Assembly: GCA_017511325.1 (NCBI GenBank)
Contig: JAFWKS010000131.1
Location: forward strand, 1 to 6,249
DNA from: Erysipelotrichaceae bacterium
GTDB taxonomy: Bacteria; Bacillota_I; Bacilli_A; Erysipelotrichales; Erysipelotrichaceae
Length of the DNA stretch: 6,249 bases
Reading direction: 5' to 3'
Part shown: positions 5,346 to 6,249 of the stretch, one piece after another
Position numbering within the stretch: the stretch's first letter is position 1
Layout of the letters: every line of letters starts with the position of its first letter
Notes under the pieces: generated by a model
What the model was told of the DNA's origin: nothing
What the model saw: the letters and a program-made list of their open reading frames with translations, nothing else
The model's database searches: none
Position numbers and translations under genes: made by a program

Positions 5346-6148
5346 TCATCTAATTCCCGTTACAGGCACAACATATGATGGACCAGGCTGCGGTTTTTTC
5401 TCATCCCTATAAGCCAGGGCAAAAGGAGAGAGCCTGTTCGTGACAAAGGTCGCCCAGACCTTATCGCTGCTTACGGAAGCATTCAGGTATTCGATGTTTT
5501 CGCCATCATAGTTGTGAGCCAGATAATAGTTTCTTATCATCTCCGGTGAGGCATCTTCAAGCAGGATGCCAAGCTGTTCGAGATTGATGGTTATGCTTGC
5601 ATTTTTCAGGGCTGCACTTTTTTCTCTTCCACTTTGATCAATCAAAGATTCTTTGTAGAAAACAGCTTCGAAACCGGAATCCATCACTCCTCTATAACCC
5701 TTTTCGATGATATCTTTCTGGATCGTCTCGTCAATGGCATCTGTATCTATGATCTCCAGATAAACGATATACATATCATCTGTTTCCGAATAGACAAAAC
5801 TGTTAAGAAGGTCAGCTTTGGCATAAGGACTTCTTCGATCAGGAATACTGATCGGTCCCTGCGCATGTGCCGGAATGAATACATAGCCGTTTTCTGTTCT
5901 TGCCAGCAAAGGAAGATCACTATACAGATTAGAGACATCATCTCTGCCGGAAAGATCGTCAATGGTAACTATGACATCAGTATCGTTGATGGTGGTCTCA
6001 TAGGATTCTTCTATCCATTGGGCTTTAAGAACGATATCACCTTGACGCCCTGAATATTGCTGACGACCGCTATCATCTGGCTTGCCACCAGCATCACTAC
6101 CAGCAGCATTATTATCATTAAACGATCAAGCAGAGTATCTTTCTTCAT
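5346..6148 (-). pseudogene. Membrane-anchored or secreted protein, split by one frameshift
   Basis: The ATG at 6148, with GAAGAGAAAAT before it, opens MKKDTLLDRLMIIMLLVVM: a positive start and a hydrophobic segment at about residues 10-29, so a signal peptide or membrane anchor. This frame soon stops at TAG 6013-6011. The body lies in another frame, closed upstream by TGA 6128-6126, and it carries DIVLKAQW (like the end of an InlB B-repeat), then about 220 beta-rich residues, and ends LSPFALAYRDEKKPQPG...VVPVTGIR. Adding one base near 6039 joins ...NIQGVKV to DIVLKAQW and gives exactly 267 residues. A shorter product starting at TTG 5909 (187 residues) is formally possible but has no ribosome binding site and would lack the signal. 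The protein would sit outside the membrane, perhaps at the cell wall; its function is unknown. sepF follows after 55 AT-rich bases, with no terminator that I can see. Confidence 0.7.
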
Positions 6149-6202
6149 ATTTTCTCTTCATCTTTCTATCAAGTATTGTCTTTTTAGCTTTCAGTTTGTG
6201 CA

Positions 6203-6249
6203 TCACACATAGTTCTTAATCTGTTGTGGATACTTATCCTTTTGATATC
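6203..6249 (-). CDS. Possible 3' tail of a gene beyond the window edge
   Basis: From the right edge, one - strand frame reads YQKDKYPQQIKNYV and stops at TGA 6205-6203, which looks like a natural protein end 54 bases before the next start codon. Another frame (DIKRISIHNR..., stopping at TAA) is also open, so the choice is weak. Too short to name. Confidence 0.2.
   Translation of the reverse strand, partial: YQKDKYPQQIKNYV

Noticed and set aside
6222..6232. DnaA box-like TGTGGATAC near the right end.
   Set aside because: It is a single site matching eight of nine bases, with no other boxes, AT-rich unwinding region or replication genes nearby.

Overview
The window looks like a chromosomal segment of a Bacillota (Firmicutes) bacterium, probably host-associated. 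The reasons are a SepF division protein, strong AGGAGG-type ribosome binding sites, a small peptide with a double-glycine leader, a Cof-type HAD phosphatase and several BspA-type leucine-rich repeat (LRR) proteins. I cannot place it below phylum from the sequence alone. By eye, the left third is richer in GC (about 50% in lines I sampled) than the right half (about 35-45%), so the left block may be an accessory or acquired region.

Left block, + strand (1-3314): (i) the 3' part of a large protein of unrecognised function that ends in two BspA-type LRRs; (ii) a small all-LRR protein gene broken by an in-frame TGA and two apparent one-base losses in A and T runs; (iii) an intact 314-residue protein with an N-terminal TIR domain and a C-terminal LRR segment, apparently cytoplasmic; (iv) the remains of a small unrecognised protein, broken by a frame change and an in-frame TAG. 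The TIR protein is the likely effector. The LRR cassettes in its neighbours, one of which (ESVTIPASV) it shares with the first gene, suggest a sensor-effector family, but that is inference.

Right block, - strand (3397-6249), read from right to left: a possible 3' tail of another gene at the edge; an extracytoplasmic or membrane-anchored protein gene split by one frameshift; sepF; a small basic beta-rich hypothetical gene that starts 3 bases after sepF; an intrinsic terminator; a Cof-type HAD hydrolase; and a small double-glycine-leader peptide whose frame appears cut short by a TAG. The first three genes probably form one transcription unit ending at the terminator. The two blocks converge at about 3315-3396.

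Notable overall: five genes are intact (about 3.8 kb of coding sequence, counting the part of the edge gene that is visible) while four others (about 1.9 kb) carry seven separate apparent lesions. This points to decay of accessory genes, or to localized sequencing error; raw reads or a related genome would decide between them.
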